Assembly: GCF_000716605.1 (NCBI RefSeq)
Contig: NZ_JNXE01000021.1
Coordinates: 100,864 to 164,863 of the forward strand
Direction: 5' to 3'
Length of the DNA stretch: 64,000 bases
DNA from: Streptomyces sp. NRRL F-525
GTDB taxonomy: Bacteria; Actinomycetota; Actinomycetes; Streptomycetales; Streptomycetaceae
Numbering within the stretch: the first letter of the stretch is position 1; the number at the start of each line of letters is the position of its first letter. This document shows positions 40,631-48,526 of the stretch, one piece after another. Under the pieces are notes generated by a model. It searched no databases. It was not told the DNA's origin and saw only the letters and a list, made by a program, of their open reading frames with translations. Made by a program: the position numbers and the translations under genes.

Positions 40631-41215
40631 TCATGGTGAGGCGGGTGCCAGTCCGGTGCCGGTGAGGCAGCCGTCGAGGACGTCGTGGCGGTATTGGAGC
40701 TGGCGTAAGCCGCGCCGGACGGCGCTGATCAGGTTGTGCGGGTCGGCGAAGGCGCGGTTGGCCGTGGTGGTGCGCCGCAGTACCGACCAGATGCCCTCGA
40801 CCGGGTTGAGGTCGGGTGCGTAGGGCGGGAGTTGGTAGACGGTGAGCCAGTCCCGTTCGGCGATGTAGTGGCGCATCCCGGCCGTCAGGTGGGTGTTCAG
40901 GTTGTCCCAGACCAGCACGATCGGGCCGCCGAGCTGCTGGTGCGCGGTCTGGATCAGGTCGCGGTAGTCCTGCCAGGAGAAGCTTTTGCGTCCGTCGGGG
41001 CGGGCGTCCGGGCAGGGCCGGTAGATCAGCCGGGAGCGTTCGCCGGGTTTGTAGCAGGCCAGGGCGGCGACGGATAAGCGTCGGCGGGAGCGGCCCCGCA
41101 CGCGCACGACGGGAGTGCGGCCGCGGCGGGACCAGGTGCGGGCGGTCGGCGGCGTCATCGAGAAGCCGGCCTCGTCCTCGAAGACCAGCCAGGCGTCGAG
41201 CGCCGCCGCTGTCAT
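40631..41215 (-). CDS. IS630 transposase, orfB (DDE part)
   Basis: 194 residues. WLVFEDEAGFSMTPPTA contains the first Asp (in FEDE), VLVWDNLNTHLTAGM the second, and YAPDLNPVEGIWSVL the final Glu, the DD(E) set of IS630. Its ATG overlaps the orfA stop (ATGA), so it is probably made by coupling or a -1 frameshift. This half is intact. Confidence 0.85.
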   Translation of the reverse strand: MTAAALDAWLVFEDEAGFSMTPPTARTWSRRGRTPVVRVRGRSRRRLSVAALACYKPGERSRLIYRPCPDARPDGRKSFSWQDYRDLIQTAHQQLGGPIVLVWDNLNTHLTAGMRHYIAERDWLTVYQLPPYAPDLNPVEGIWSVLRRTTTANRAFADPHNLISAVRRGLRQLQYRHDVLDGCLTGTGLAPASP

Positions 41216-41736
41216 TCCACGTGCGGCCAGGTCTCCTTCACCCAGCCGGCCACCGCTGTCTCATCGCGTTCCAGGGCCCGGCGGGCGGGAATCTGGCAGG
41301 TCCAGCCGTGCCGTTTGAGCAGGGCCGCGACGCCCTGGACCGTGTAACTCCTGTGGAACCGTCGCCCGATCAGGGTCTTGATCCGTGCCAGAGTCCAGGT
41401 CTGGTCGGGCCAGCCGTGCGCGAGGGGGCCCTTGTCCGACTCCCGCTCCAGAACCGCGAACAGCTCATCGCTCAGCAGCGGCAGGGACGCCGGCCCCTTC
41501 GACGCGAGAGCCCGCGTCCCACCCTCGGCTCACGCTCTGCGCCAGCGCTGCACCGAGCGGACAGTGACCCGCAGATCATGAGCGACAACGGCGGTGTCGT
41601 CACCGCACGCGAATCGCTCGGCCGCCTCTGCCCGAAGCCGCTCCCGAAACGCCCGACGCTCAGCGGTCAGCCCGCCACCCTGCGCGTACCTCATGAAGAC
41701 GGCATACCGCCGGGAACACCAGCTGTCAGCCCTCAC
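41212..41736 (-). pseudogene. IS630 orfA with a nonsense codon
   Basis: From ATG 41736 the frame gives MRYAQGGGLTAERRAFRERL and a helix-turn-helix ending RSVQRWRRA, then a TGA at 41530, and then continues open as AEGGTRALASKGPASLPLLS through RIKTLIGRRFHRSY to WPHVE. The codon at the stop would normally be Trp. Unless read through, full transposase cannot be made, so this copy may depend on other copies. Confidence 0.7.
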
Positions 41737-41803
41737 GACACCACGCTTTGAAGGTCAGTAACGGTTGTCCCGCAATCTCTGGCTGGTTGTTCCAGACGGC
41801 GCC

Positions 41804-42841
41804 TTATGGTGCGGCGGCCGACATGCTTGTTGGGTTGGGAGGCGTAGTTGCCTGGCCCGGGATGTCCAGCCATGCGCCGATGCGGGTGACTGCGTCTTCC
41901 ACGGTGGCGCGCGGGGCGCCGGAGGCTTCGAGCGAGGTACGGGCCACGGCGGCGAGTTGGGGGTCGGTGAGGGCGAGCGCCGTGCGGGCTGTTTCGTACT
42001 CCTGCAGCAGACCCGGACCGAACAGGAGAGGGTCGTCGGCGTTGAGGGTGCACCGGACGCCTGCTTGCAGGAGCCGCGCCAGGGGATGCGCAGCCAGGGA
42101 TGTGACGACCCCGAGGGCGACGTTGGAGGTGGGGCAGACGTCGAGGACTGTGCCTTCCGCGGCCAGGCGGGCAAGAAGTGCCGGGTCTTCGACTGCCCGT
42201 ACGCCGTGGGCGATCCGTCGGGCGCCGAGGACGTCGAGTGCGGCGCGCACGCCGGCCGGACCGGCGAATTCCCCTGCGTGCGGGGCGGGAATCAGCCCGG
42301 CATCGCGGGCGATGGCGAACGCCTCAGCGAACGGCTCAGGGGGGTGGCGGGCCTCATCTCCGGCCAGGCCGAAGCCGACCACCCCATTGTCTGATCGTCT
42401 AGCCGCCAGGCGGGCGGCCTCGACCGCTTCCGACGGGTCCGCGTTGCGCCGGGCGAACACCAGGATGCCGAAGCCGACGCCCAGCTGCGCGCCCGCGCGG
42501 CGGCCCTCGTCGATCACCGCGTCCAGGACGTCGAGCGCGGCGTCCGGATCGTCCTCATAGGTCAGGGGGTTCAGGTGCGGCTCGATCCATACCGCTCCGT
42601 CCGCGGCGGCGTCCTCGACCACCTCGCGTACCAGCCGCAGAAGATTCCTGCGCGGGCCCTCGCGCACCATCCCGGCAGCGGCGCCGTACAAGGCACCGAA
42701 GTCCTCGAACGAGGTGAAGCCGCCTGCATCTGGCGGTCGTTCGCCACGCGCGCCTGCCAGCTCCGCGAGCGTGGCGGGACGCATCGCACCTTCGAGATGC
42801 AGATGGAGGTGGGCCTTCGGCAGATGGTCCAGGCTTCGCAT
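41804..42841 (-). CDS. Adenosine deaminase family protein
   Basis: 345 residues, TIM-barrel. Zinc ligands and catalytic residues are visible: KAHLHLHLEG near residue 10 (HxH), PHAGEFAG (His-Ala-Gly-Glu), RRIAHGVRA (His) and LNADDPLLF (Asp-Asp). It removes the amino group from adenosine or a related nucleoside. The gene is shorter than eukaryotic ADA and of the bacterial type. The IS630 insertion lies 44 bases beyond its stop, so it is not disrupted. Confidence 0.85.
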   Translation of the reverse strand: MRSLDHLPKAHLHLHLEGAMRPATLAELAGARGERPPDAGGFTSFEDFGALYGAAAGMVREGPRRNLLRLVREVVEDAAADGAVWIEPHLNPLTYEDDPDAALDVLDAVIDEGRRAGAQLGVGFGILVFARRNADPSEAVEAARLAARRSDNGVVGFGLAGDEARHPPEPFAEAFAIARDAGLIPAPHAGEFAGPAGVRAALDVLGARRIAHGVRAVEDPALLARLAAEGTVLDVCPTSNVALGVVTSLAAHPLARLLQAGVRCTLNADDPLLFGPGLLQEYETARTALALTDPQLAAVARTSLEASGAPRATVEDAVTRIGAWLDIPGQATTPPNPTSMSAAAP

Positions 42842-42908
42842 GGCGCCTCACTCTATGGCTACCCTCTTGGCGGCCGTTGGGAGATGCAGCCATCACTGCG
42901 TGGCTGAT

Positions 42909-43160
42909 GTGATCACGGCGTCGGTGCCGTCATGGACAGAGCCCTTCACGGGTCTGACCCCGCGCTGCTTCGCCAAGCTGGTAGCCGAGGTTCGACGCGA
43001 GCAGGCTGCGGATCAACGGCGCGGGCGTCCCTGGAGTCTGCCGCTGGAGGACCGTGTTCTGCTGGTGACGGCGTACTGGCGCACGAACTTGACGATGCGA
43101 CAGCCGGCTCCGCTGTTCGGAATTTCGAAGTCGGCCGCAGACCGGATCATCTGCGTGTTT
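42909..43160 (+). pseudogene. 5' fragment of an IS5-family transposase
   Basis: From GTG 42909: VITASVPSWTEPFTGLTPRC, EDRVLLVTAYWRTNLTMRQP, LFGISKSAADRII. This is the N-terminal helix-turn-helix part of IS5 (DDE_Tnp_4) transposases. It breaks off at ADRII where the next fragment begins; the DDE part is missing. Confidence 0.65.
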
Positions 43161-43300
43161 CGGCCGAGCCGGGCCAGCAGATCGTCCAGGTCGGTGGTGG
43201 TGGTGAACTTCCACTGGAACGGCTGTGCCGTGGCGCTGTAGCGGTCTTCGAAGGCTCGGAGCCGGTCCCGGACCTGGGTCAGGTCTGTTAAGACGTTGGG
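43115..43300 (-). pseudogene. 3' fragment of another IS630-type transposase
   Basis: Minus-strand reading LTDLTQVRDRLRAFEDRYSA, AQPFQWKFTTTTDLDDLLAR is the typical C-terminal tail of one IS630 subgroup (RL..F..YN.TA.PF.WKFT..DL..LL.RL). It differs from the element at 40608, so it derives from another transposon. It overlaps the end of the IS5 fragment, showing one inserted into the other. Confidence 0.6.
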
Positions 43301-43421
43301 CGAGACGACCGTGTCTTCGGCCCCTCATGCGGGCCGATCGTGCGCACGGTCAACGCCCACGGCAGCCGTCTGCGGATCGCTGCTTCCCCGGCAGGAGCCG
43401 CGTTTCCCGTTCGGCTGCCCC

Positions 43422-45188
43422 TCACCGGTTGACGGCCTTCGTGGTGGCCTCGATGCGTGCGGTGCTGATCGTCATGGGTGTTCCGGTCACGGCGATGAGG
43501 TATATGCGCCGCTGTCCGCCTGGCAGTGCGCGGTGGCCGCCGGCCGGTCGTACGACGTACACGGCCGTGCTGTGCGGGGCGAGGGTGGTGGGGCCCGAGG
43601 TGATGGTCCACCAGTTGGAGGCGCCCTGGCCGAGGCGGCTGGCGAAGTGCGGGGTGAGGGCGGTGCCGGTGGTGTTGGCCGCGCGTACCGTGACGGAGGT
43701 GACGGAGGGGTGGGACCGGCCGGTGAGGTGAGGGGTGAGGGTCATGCGCAGGGGCGGCGGGCTGGCGGCGGCGATGCAGGCGCACAGCAGTGCCGGGGTC
43801 ACCAGCACCATCGCGACGGCGGCCTTCGCGGGGCGGCCGGTGAGGCGGGGGATACGGGGCTGCCACGCATGGGCCAGGGCCGAGGAGGGGACCGTCGCGG
43901 CGGCGGCCAGCCACAGCGGGGTCATCATCAGGAAGTAGCCGTCCTGGGAACGGGTGGCGAGGTAGAAGGACAGCCAGGGCAGCACGGTCAGCGCCGTTCC
44001 CAGACGGCGGGCGAACAGCAGGGTCGCGGCGAGCAGGCCGACGAGGAGCAGTTCGCTGGCGTAGGAGTAGTAGTCGAGGCGGCTGCTGCCGTCGGTGAAG
44101 TAGTAGGAGATGCCCATCAGGCCCTGGCCGTGCAGGATCGCCTTCTGGGTGAGGGGCAGCAGCAGTCCGTGCAGCCAGGCGGAGAAGCCCTGGGCGGCGA
44201 AGTAGGCGTTGACGCCTGCCCACGTCAGCGCCGCTACTCCGGCGAAACGGGCCACCACGGCAGCTGTCGGACGGGCCCCGAGTTCGCCGCGCCGTACCGC
44301 GTAGAGACCGATCAGGAGGAACGGGGCGAAGAACCAGGCCAGTTGCTGGGCGGCGCAGGCGGCACCCAGGCACACGGCCCGCAGCACCCCGCTCCGTTCC
44401 AGGCGTCCGCCTGCTCCGGTGGTCGGCCAGTAGACCGTCACCGGGATCAGCAGGGCCAGGGCGACGATCGCCGGGTAGCCGGAGCGGGCGTAGCCGGGGA
44501 GGATGCCGAAGCCGAGGCACACGGCGGTGGCCGCCGATCGCCAGGGGGCGGGCAGCAGTAGCCACAGGGTGACCGTTCCGGCGATCAGCGCCCCCGTGGT
44601 GACCAGGGTGGCGGCTGCCGAGGTGTGCAGCAGGGCGTGGACCGGTGCGGCGAGCAGGGCGGTCAGCGGTGGATAGCCGTAGGTGTAGTCGGCCGAGCCG
44701 GACATCGTCTTGGTCAGGCCGGAATGGGACGTGCCGAACAGCCATGGCCAGGGCTGTCCGTAGACGGGGCGGCCGTGCGCGATCTGGTTCGCGGCCTGCG
44801 CGGTCAGTACGCCCTCGTCGGTACCGGCGTGGTTCAGCCAGTAACCGCAGACCACCAGGACCACCGCGAGGACGAGAACTCCGGCGTCCACCCGGACCAG
44901 GGCGCGCCGGCCTCGTACGGCGAGTGCGAGTACCCCGCACACGAGGATCCCGGCGTAACAGACGGAGATGACCGCGGCGACGGGCGGATCGGAGAGCATC
45001 GCCTGGGTCCAGGCCGAGCGGGTGCCGATGAACAGGCTGATCGTGCCGATCAGCGCCATGCCCCGATGCCACTGCTGGGGGCTGTCCGCGCCGTCGGAAG
45101 CCCGCGGTCGGCCTGCGGCGGGTGGGCGTGCGTAGCGCCGCCAGCCTCCGGTGTCGACGGTATGGGCGGCCATGTCCACCTTCTCCAT
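43422..45188 (-). CDS. GT-C-type membrane protein with C-terminal beta domain
   Basis: 588 residues with about twelve TM segments. The first large loop has NHAGTDEGVLTAQAANQIAH with the D/E pair of GT-C enzymes, then TMSGSADYTYGYPPLTALLA. The last 110 residues (RMTLTPHLTGRSHPSVTSVT, NWWTITSGPTTLAPHSTAVY) look like an extracytoplasmic beta-sandwich. It probably glycosylates lipid or wall substrates. A CTACA-N3-TGTAG palindrome at 45198-45210 lies ten bases from its start, as for the GT39-like gene at 33705. Confidence 0.75.
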   Translation of the reverse strand: MEKVDMAAHTVDTGGWRRYARPPAAGRPRASDGADSPQQWHRGMALIGTISLFIGTRSAWTQAMLSDPPVAAVISVCYAGILVCGVLALAVRGRRALVRVDAGVLVLAVVLVVCGYWLNHAGTDEGVLTAQAANQIAHGRPVYGQPWPWLFGTSHSGLTKTMSGSADYTYGYPPLTALLAAPVHALLHTSAAATLVTTGALIAGTVTLWLLLPAPWRSAATAVCLGFGILPGYARSGYPAIVALALLIPVTVYWPTTGAGGRLERSGVLRAVCLGAACAAQQLAWFFAPFLLIGLYAVRRGELGARPTAAVVARFAGVAALTWAGVNAYFAAQGFSAWLHGLLLPLTQKAILHGQGLMGISYYFTDGSSRLDYYSYASELLLVGLLAATLLFARRLGTALTVLPWLSFYLATRSQDGYFLMMTPLWLAAAATVPSSALAHAWQPRIPRLTGRPAKAAVAMVLVTPALLCACIAAASPPPLRMTLTPHLTGRSHPSVTSVTVRAANTTGTALTPHFASRLGQGASNWWTITSGPTTLAPHSTAVYVVRPAGGHRALPGGQRRIYLIAVTGTPMTISTARIEATTKAVNR

Positions 45189-45509
45189 ACTGATCTACTA
45201 CATCATGTAGAAGGAAGATTGGCGCTCTGAATTCGTCCGGATGAGGTGAGAGGGCCATAAGAAATTGGTCCGGTGTTCAGGGGTGCCGGCCCGCTCACGG
45301 ATTTGATCTTCAGGGGCTTCGTTGCGCCACCCGGGCTTGCTCTCCCGGTCCGCGAGCGTTTCTCCGTCTTGGGGAAACCCATGCCTGCTTGGTGAAGACC
45401 CGACCGCTCATTCCGGGCGTGTTCACACATGTGCCGTTTCCGGTACACAAGGCGGGCCTCTGATGAGCCCGGCACCCGTAGCCCGCCCCGAACACCCGGG
45501 AGAAACCAG
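45189..45509. other. Intergenic region between divergent envelope genes
   Basis: About 320 bases. The left end holds the palindrome listed separately; the rest has no gene, hairpin or clear promoter. GTTCAC at 45420 resembles one unit of a PHO box but has no second unit. Confidence 0.4.
45198..45210. promoter_or_regulatory. BlaI-like palindrome before the GT-C gene
   Basis: CTACATCATGTAG, with TACT before and AA after, is within a base or two of the known mycobacterial BlaI site TACTACATATGTAGTA apart from one extra central base. It is ten bases upstream of the minus-strand start at 45188 and so would overlap the RBS or promoter. Confidence 0.7.
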
Positions 45510-47159
45510 ATGTCCAGACGCTATGTCAGGCCCGCAGCCCTCCTCGCCGCGACCGGAGTTCTCACCGGGGTGACCGCCGCCCAGCCCGCCGCGTTCGCCG
45601 CCTCCCACCACCCGGCCGCCACCCGACACGTCCTGCTGGTCTCCGTCGACGGGCTGCACCAGTCGGACCTGGTCTGGTACATCGCCCGGCACCCGAACTC
45701 CGCCCTGGCCCGGCTGGTCGGCGGCGGCGTGGAGTACACCCACGCCCGCACCACCACGCCGTCCGACTCCTTCCCCGGCATGGTCGCCCAGGCGACCGGC
45801 GGCAGCCCCGGCACCACGGGCGTCTACTACGACGACACCTACAACGCCGCGCTCCTCCCGGCGGGCACCACCAGCTGCAAGGGCGTCAAGCCCGGAGTCG
45901 AGGTGGACCTCACCGAGGACCTCGACAAGAACCAGACCTCCATCGACGCCGGCCAGGGCCTCGCGGGGTTGCCGGACAGCATCCTGTCGATGACGGGCCA
46001 CCCGCAGAGCCTGATCAACGCGTCGAAGCTGCCCGTCGACCCGAAGACCTGCAAGCCGGTCTACCCGCACTCCTACCTCAAGGTGAACACGATCTTCGAG
46101 GTGGCCCGCCAGGCCGGTCTGCGCACCGCATGGTCGGACAAGCACGCCGCCTACGAGATCCTCAACGGCCCCTCCGGCACCGGCGTTCAGGACCTGTTCA
46201 CCCCGGAGATCAACAGCGACGCCCTCGGCTACGCCGCCGGCAACGACTGGACCACGGACAACAAGGCCACCGAGCAGTACGACGGCTACAAGGTGAAGGC
46301 CGTCCTCAACGAGATCGACGGCTACGACCACAGCGGCACCCACAAGGTCGGCACCCCGGCGATCTTCGGCCTCAACTTCCAGTCGGTCTCCACCGCGCAG
46401 AAGCTGCCCGCCTCGGACGGCCTCACCGGCGGCTACACATCCAAGAACGTCCCGGGCCCGCTGCTGGTGAAGAACCTCGACTTCGTCAACACGGAGATCG
46501 GCGCCCTGACCGCCGAGATCGCCAGGCGGCACCTCTCCGGCAGCACCACCGTCATCCTCTCCGCCAAGCACGGCCAGTCGCCCACCGACCCCGCCGCGCT
46601 CACCCGCGTCGACGACGGCCCGCTCCTTGACGGCCTCAACGCCGCCTGGAAGAAGCTCCACCCCGGCGCCGCCGACCTGGTTACACACGCCGTGGACGAC
46701 GACGCCATGCTGCTGTGGCTCTCCGACCGCTCCGCGGCCGCCACCGCGTTCGCCAAGAAGTACCTGCTCGCGCAGAACGGCACCGGCACCGACATCAACA
46801 AGGCGCCCACGGACTACACCCACAGCGGGCTCAGCAAGGTCTACGCCGGCAAGGCCGCGGCCGACTACTTCCATGTCAAGCCCGGCGACGCCCGGGTCCC
46901 TGACCTCTTCGGAGTCGCGCAGTACGGCGTCGTCTACACCGGCGGCACCAAGAAGATCGCCGAGCACGGCGGCGGCCACTCCGACGACCTCGCCGTTCCC
47001 CTCGTCGTGTCCGGCGCCTCTGTCCCGGACGGCGTGCGCGACTCCGCGAGCGTGCAGACCAAGCAGATCGCACCGACGATCCTGAGCCTGCTCGGTCTTG
47101 ACCCCCGCTCCCTGCAGGCCGTACGCGAGGAACACACCGCGGTACTGCCGGTCCGCTGA
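45510..47159 (+). CDS. Secreted nucleotide pyrophosphatase/phosphodiesterase family protein
   Basis: 549 residues. Signal peptide RRYVRPAALLAATGVLTGVT ending near AQPAAFAA. The metal and nucleophile motifs of the alkaline-phosphatase superfamily are present: VLLVSVDGLHQSD (Asp), ARTTTPSDSFPGM (Thr nucleophile), SAKHGQSP (His) and EHGGGHSDD (His). It should hydrolyse phosphodiester or phosphonate bonds outside the cell, possibly scavenging phosphate. Single gene, divergent from the GT-C protein. The following region carries a PstA fragment, but no active phosphate operon. Confidence 0.85.
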   Translation: MSRRYVRPAALLAATGVLTGVTAAQPAAFAASHHPAATRHVLLVSVDGLHQSDLVWYIARHPNSALARLVGGGVEYTHARTTTPSDSFPGMVAQATGGSPGTTGVYYDDTYNAALLPAGTTSCKGVKPGVEVDLTEDLDKNQTSIDAGQGLAGLPDSILSMTGHPQSLINASKLPVDPKTCKPVYPHSYLKVNTIFEVARQAGLRTAWSDKHAAYEILNGPSGTGVQDLFTPEINSDALGYAAGNDWTTDNKATEQYDGYKVKAVLNEIDGYDHSGTHKVGTPAIFGLNFQSVSTAQKLPASDGLTGGYTSKNVPGPLLVKNLDFVNTEIGALTAEIARRHLSGSTTVILSAKHGQSPTDPAALTRVDDGPLLDGLNAAWKKLHPGAADLVTHAVDDDAMLLWLSDRSAAATAFAKKYLLAQNGTGTDINKAPTDYTHSGLSKVYAGKAAADYFHVKPGDARVPDLFGVAQYGVVYTGGTKKIAEHGGGHSDDLAVPLVVSGASVPDGVRDSASVQTKQIAPTILSLLGLDPRSLQAVREEHTAVLPVR

Positions 47160-47231
47160 GTCGTTCGGTCGGGAAAGCCGGATGGCCGTCCAACTGGCAA
47201 TCAGCTGGGCGGCCTCGGGCATGGAGCGGGC

Positions 47232-47706
47232 TCAGCCGTTCGGTCCGGCCCGAGTCGTGGTCGTCTTGAAGCCCTCGGTCTTGTTGGCCTGGATGGCGAA
47301 GTCGTTGGTGAACGTCCTGCTGAGGTTCGCTGTCCCCTTCACGTTGCCGACCGGCTTCTCCGTCGCCGGAGAGGTCTTCGGGCCGTCGGCCGGCATGAGA
47401 CCGTCCGGGAGGAACTGGCCCCTGCCCTCGTTCAGGGCCGTGATGCAGTCGGCCTTGGTCACCAGCTGGTTGGACACGAACGACCCCGGGAGCTTGTTCG
47501 CGATGTCGGCCGCGCTGTGCGTGCTGGTCCAGTGCACGGTGGCGACGAGTGCGTCGACGACCTTCTGCACCGTGGCCTTGTGCGCGTTCACCCAGTCGGT
47601 GCGGGCGAGCACGCTGGCGGCGGGATAGGCGCCGCCCATCGCCGCCGTGGCGCCGTCCGTGGTGGCCAGGTCGATCGCGGACGTGCCGACGCCCTTCCTC
47701 TGTTCA
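47232..47706 (-). pseudogene. 3' fragment of a SsuA/NrtA-type substrate-binding protein
   Basis: Minus-strand reading GATAAMGGAYPAASVLARTD, HKATVQKVVDALVATVHWTS, NLSRTFTNDFAIQANKTEGF is the C-terminal lobe of a nitrate/sulfonate/taurine ABC binding protein. The signal peptide and first lobe are missing; upstream the frame is replaced by the PstA-like fragment. A deletion joined two unrelated genes here. Confidence 0.6.
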
Positions 47707-47857
47707 GGAACACGCTGTCGAAGCGCTTGGCCCCGTGCCCGACCACCAGCCACAGGACGGAGGCCAGGGGCAGCACCACGGCGGCGAATGCGGCAGCGGC
47801 CATGCCGCAGGCGGCTCGGTCGCGTATCCGCCGTCCCGACCTGGTGCCCGCCATGGG
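47706..47857 (-). pseudogene. 5' fragment of a PstA-like phosphate permease
   Basis: Minus-strand reading MAGTRSGRRIRDRAACGMAA then VVLPLASVLWLVVGHGAKRF resembles the N-terminus of PstA (first TM and the conserved RFD.DFL). It stops after RFDSVFLN, at the join with the binding-protein fragment. The start is about 15 bases from the divergent response regulator. Confidence 0.45.
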
Positions 47858-47872
47858 CACTAGGGTCAGCAC

Positions 47873-48526
47873 GTGGCTTTCATCATGGTGTGCGAAGACG
47901 ACGCGGCGGTCCGCGGCATCCTCAAGCGCGCCCTGGAGCACGACGGCCACACCGTCTCCGTCGCCGCCACGGCCGACAGCCTGCTGCGGCAGCTCGCACC
48001 GGCGCCCCAGCTGGTCGTCCTGGATCTCGGGTTGCCGGACGCCGACGGTCGCGATGTCTGCCTGGCCCTGCGGGCTCGCGGCGTCGACGTGCCGGTGTTG
48101 ATGCTCACCGCCTTGGACGGACTGCATCACAAGGTGGGCGGCTTCGAGGCCGGCGCCGACGACTACATGACCAAACCCTTCGACATCCCGGAACTGCTGG
48201 TCCGTGTCAGGGCGCTGCTGCGCCGGGCCACCGTGGCGTCCGCACCGCACGAGGTCGTCCTCGATCCGGCGAAGCACGTGGTGACCTACGATGCGGTGAG
48301 CATGAGCCTGACCCCGACCGAGTTCCGGCTACTGGGCCGCCTGATCGCCTCGCAGGGCGATGCGGTACGCCGCCACGCCCTCGTCGCCGCCGGCTGGCCG
48401 CACGGGGCCCAGGTCAGCGACAACACCCTCGACTCCTATGTGCGCCGGCTGCGGACCAAGCTCGGTCCGCTGGGTGTGGCCGAGCGTCTGGCGACCGTCC
48501 GCGGCGTGGGCTACCGATGGCAGTGA
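47873..48526 (+). CDS. OmpR-family response regulator
   Basis: 217 residues. Receiver VCEDDAAVRGILKRAL, acceptor Asp in LVVLDLGLPDADGRDV, Thr in LMLTALDG, Lys in MTKPFDIPELL; winged helix with SLTPTEFRLLGRLIASQGDA, SDNTLDSYVRRLRTKL and RGVGYRW. GTG/ATG start near 47873 with little leader. The kinase follows with a 10-base overlap. Paralogue of the truncated regulator at 51361-51966. Confidence 0.9.
   Translation: MAFIMVCEDDAAVRGILKRALEHDGHTVSVAATADSLLRQLAPAPQLVVLDLGLPDADGRDVCLALRARGVDVPVLMLTALDGLHHKVGGFEAGADDYMTKPFDIPELLVRVRALLRRATVASAPHEVVLDPAKHVVTYDAVSMSLTPTEFRLLGRLIASQGDAVRRHALVAAGWPHGAQVSDNTLDSYVRRLRTKLGPLGVAERLATVRGVGYRWQ

Larger units (their letters stand above)
40608..41758. mobile_element. 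IS630-family insertion sequence, complete ends
   Basis: The element is 1151 bp. Its ends are inverted: CTGACCTTGAATGCGTGATG on the left and, reversed, CTGACCTTCAAAGCGTGGTG on the right (about 17 of 20 bases match). TA flanks both ends (40606-40607 and 41759-41760), the target duplication expected for IS630/Tc1-mariner elements. It contains two overlapping transposase frames on the minus strand. Confidence 0.85.

Noticed and set aside
45415..45430. PHO box before the secreted phosphodiesterase
   Set aside because: Only one GTTCAC unit is present; PhoP needs tandem 11-base repeats.
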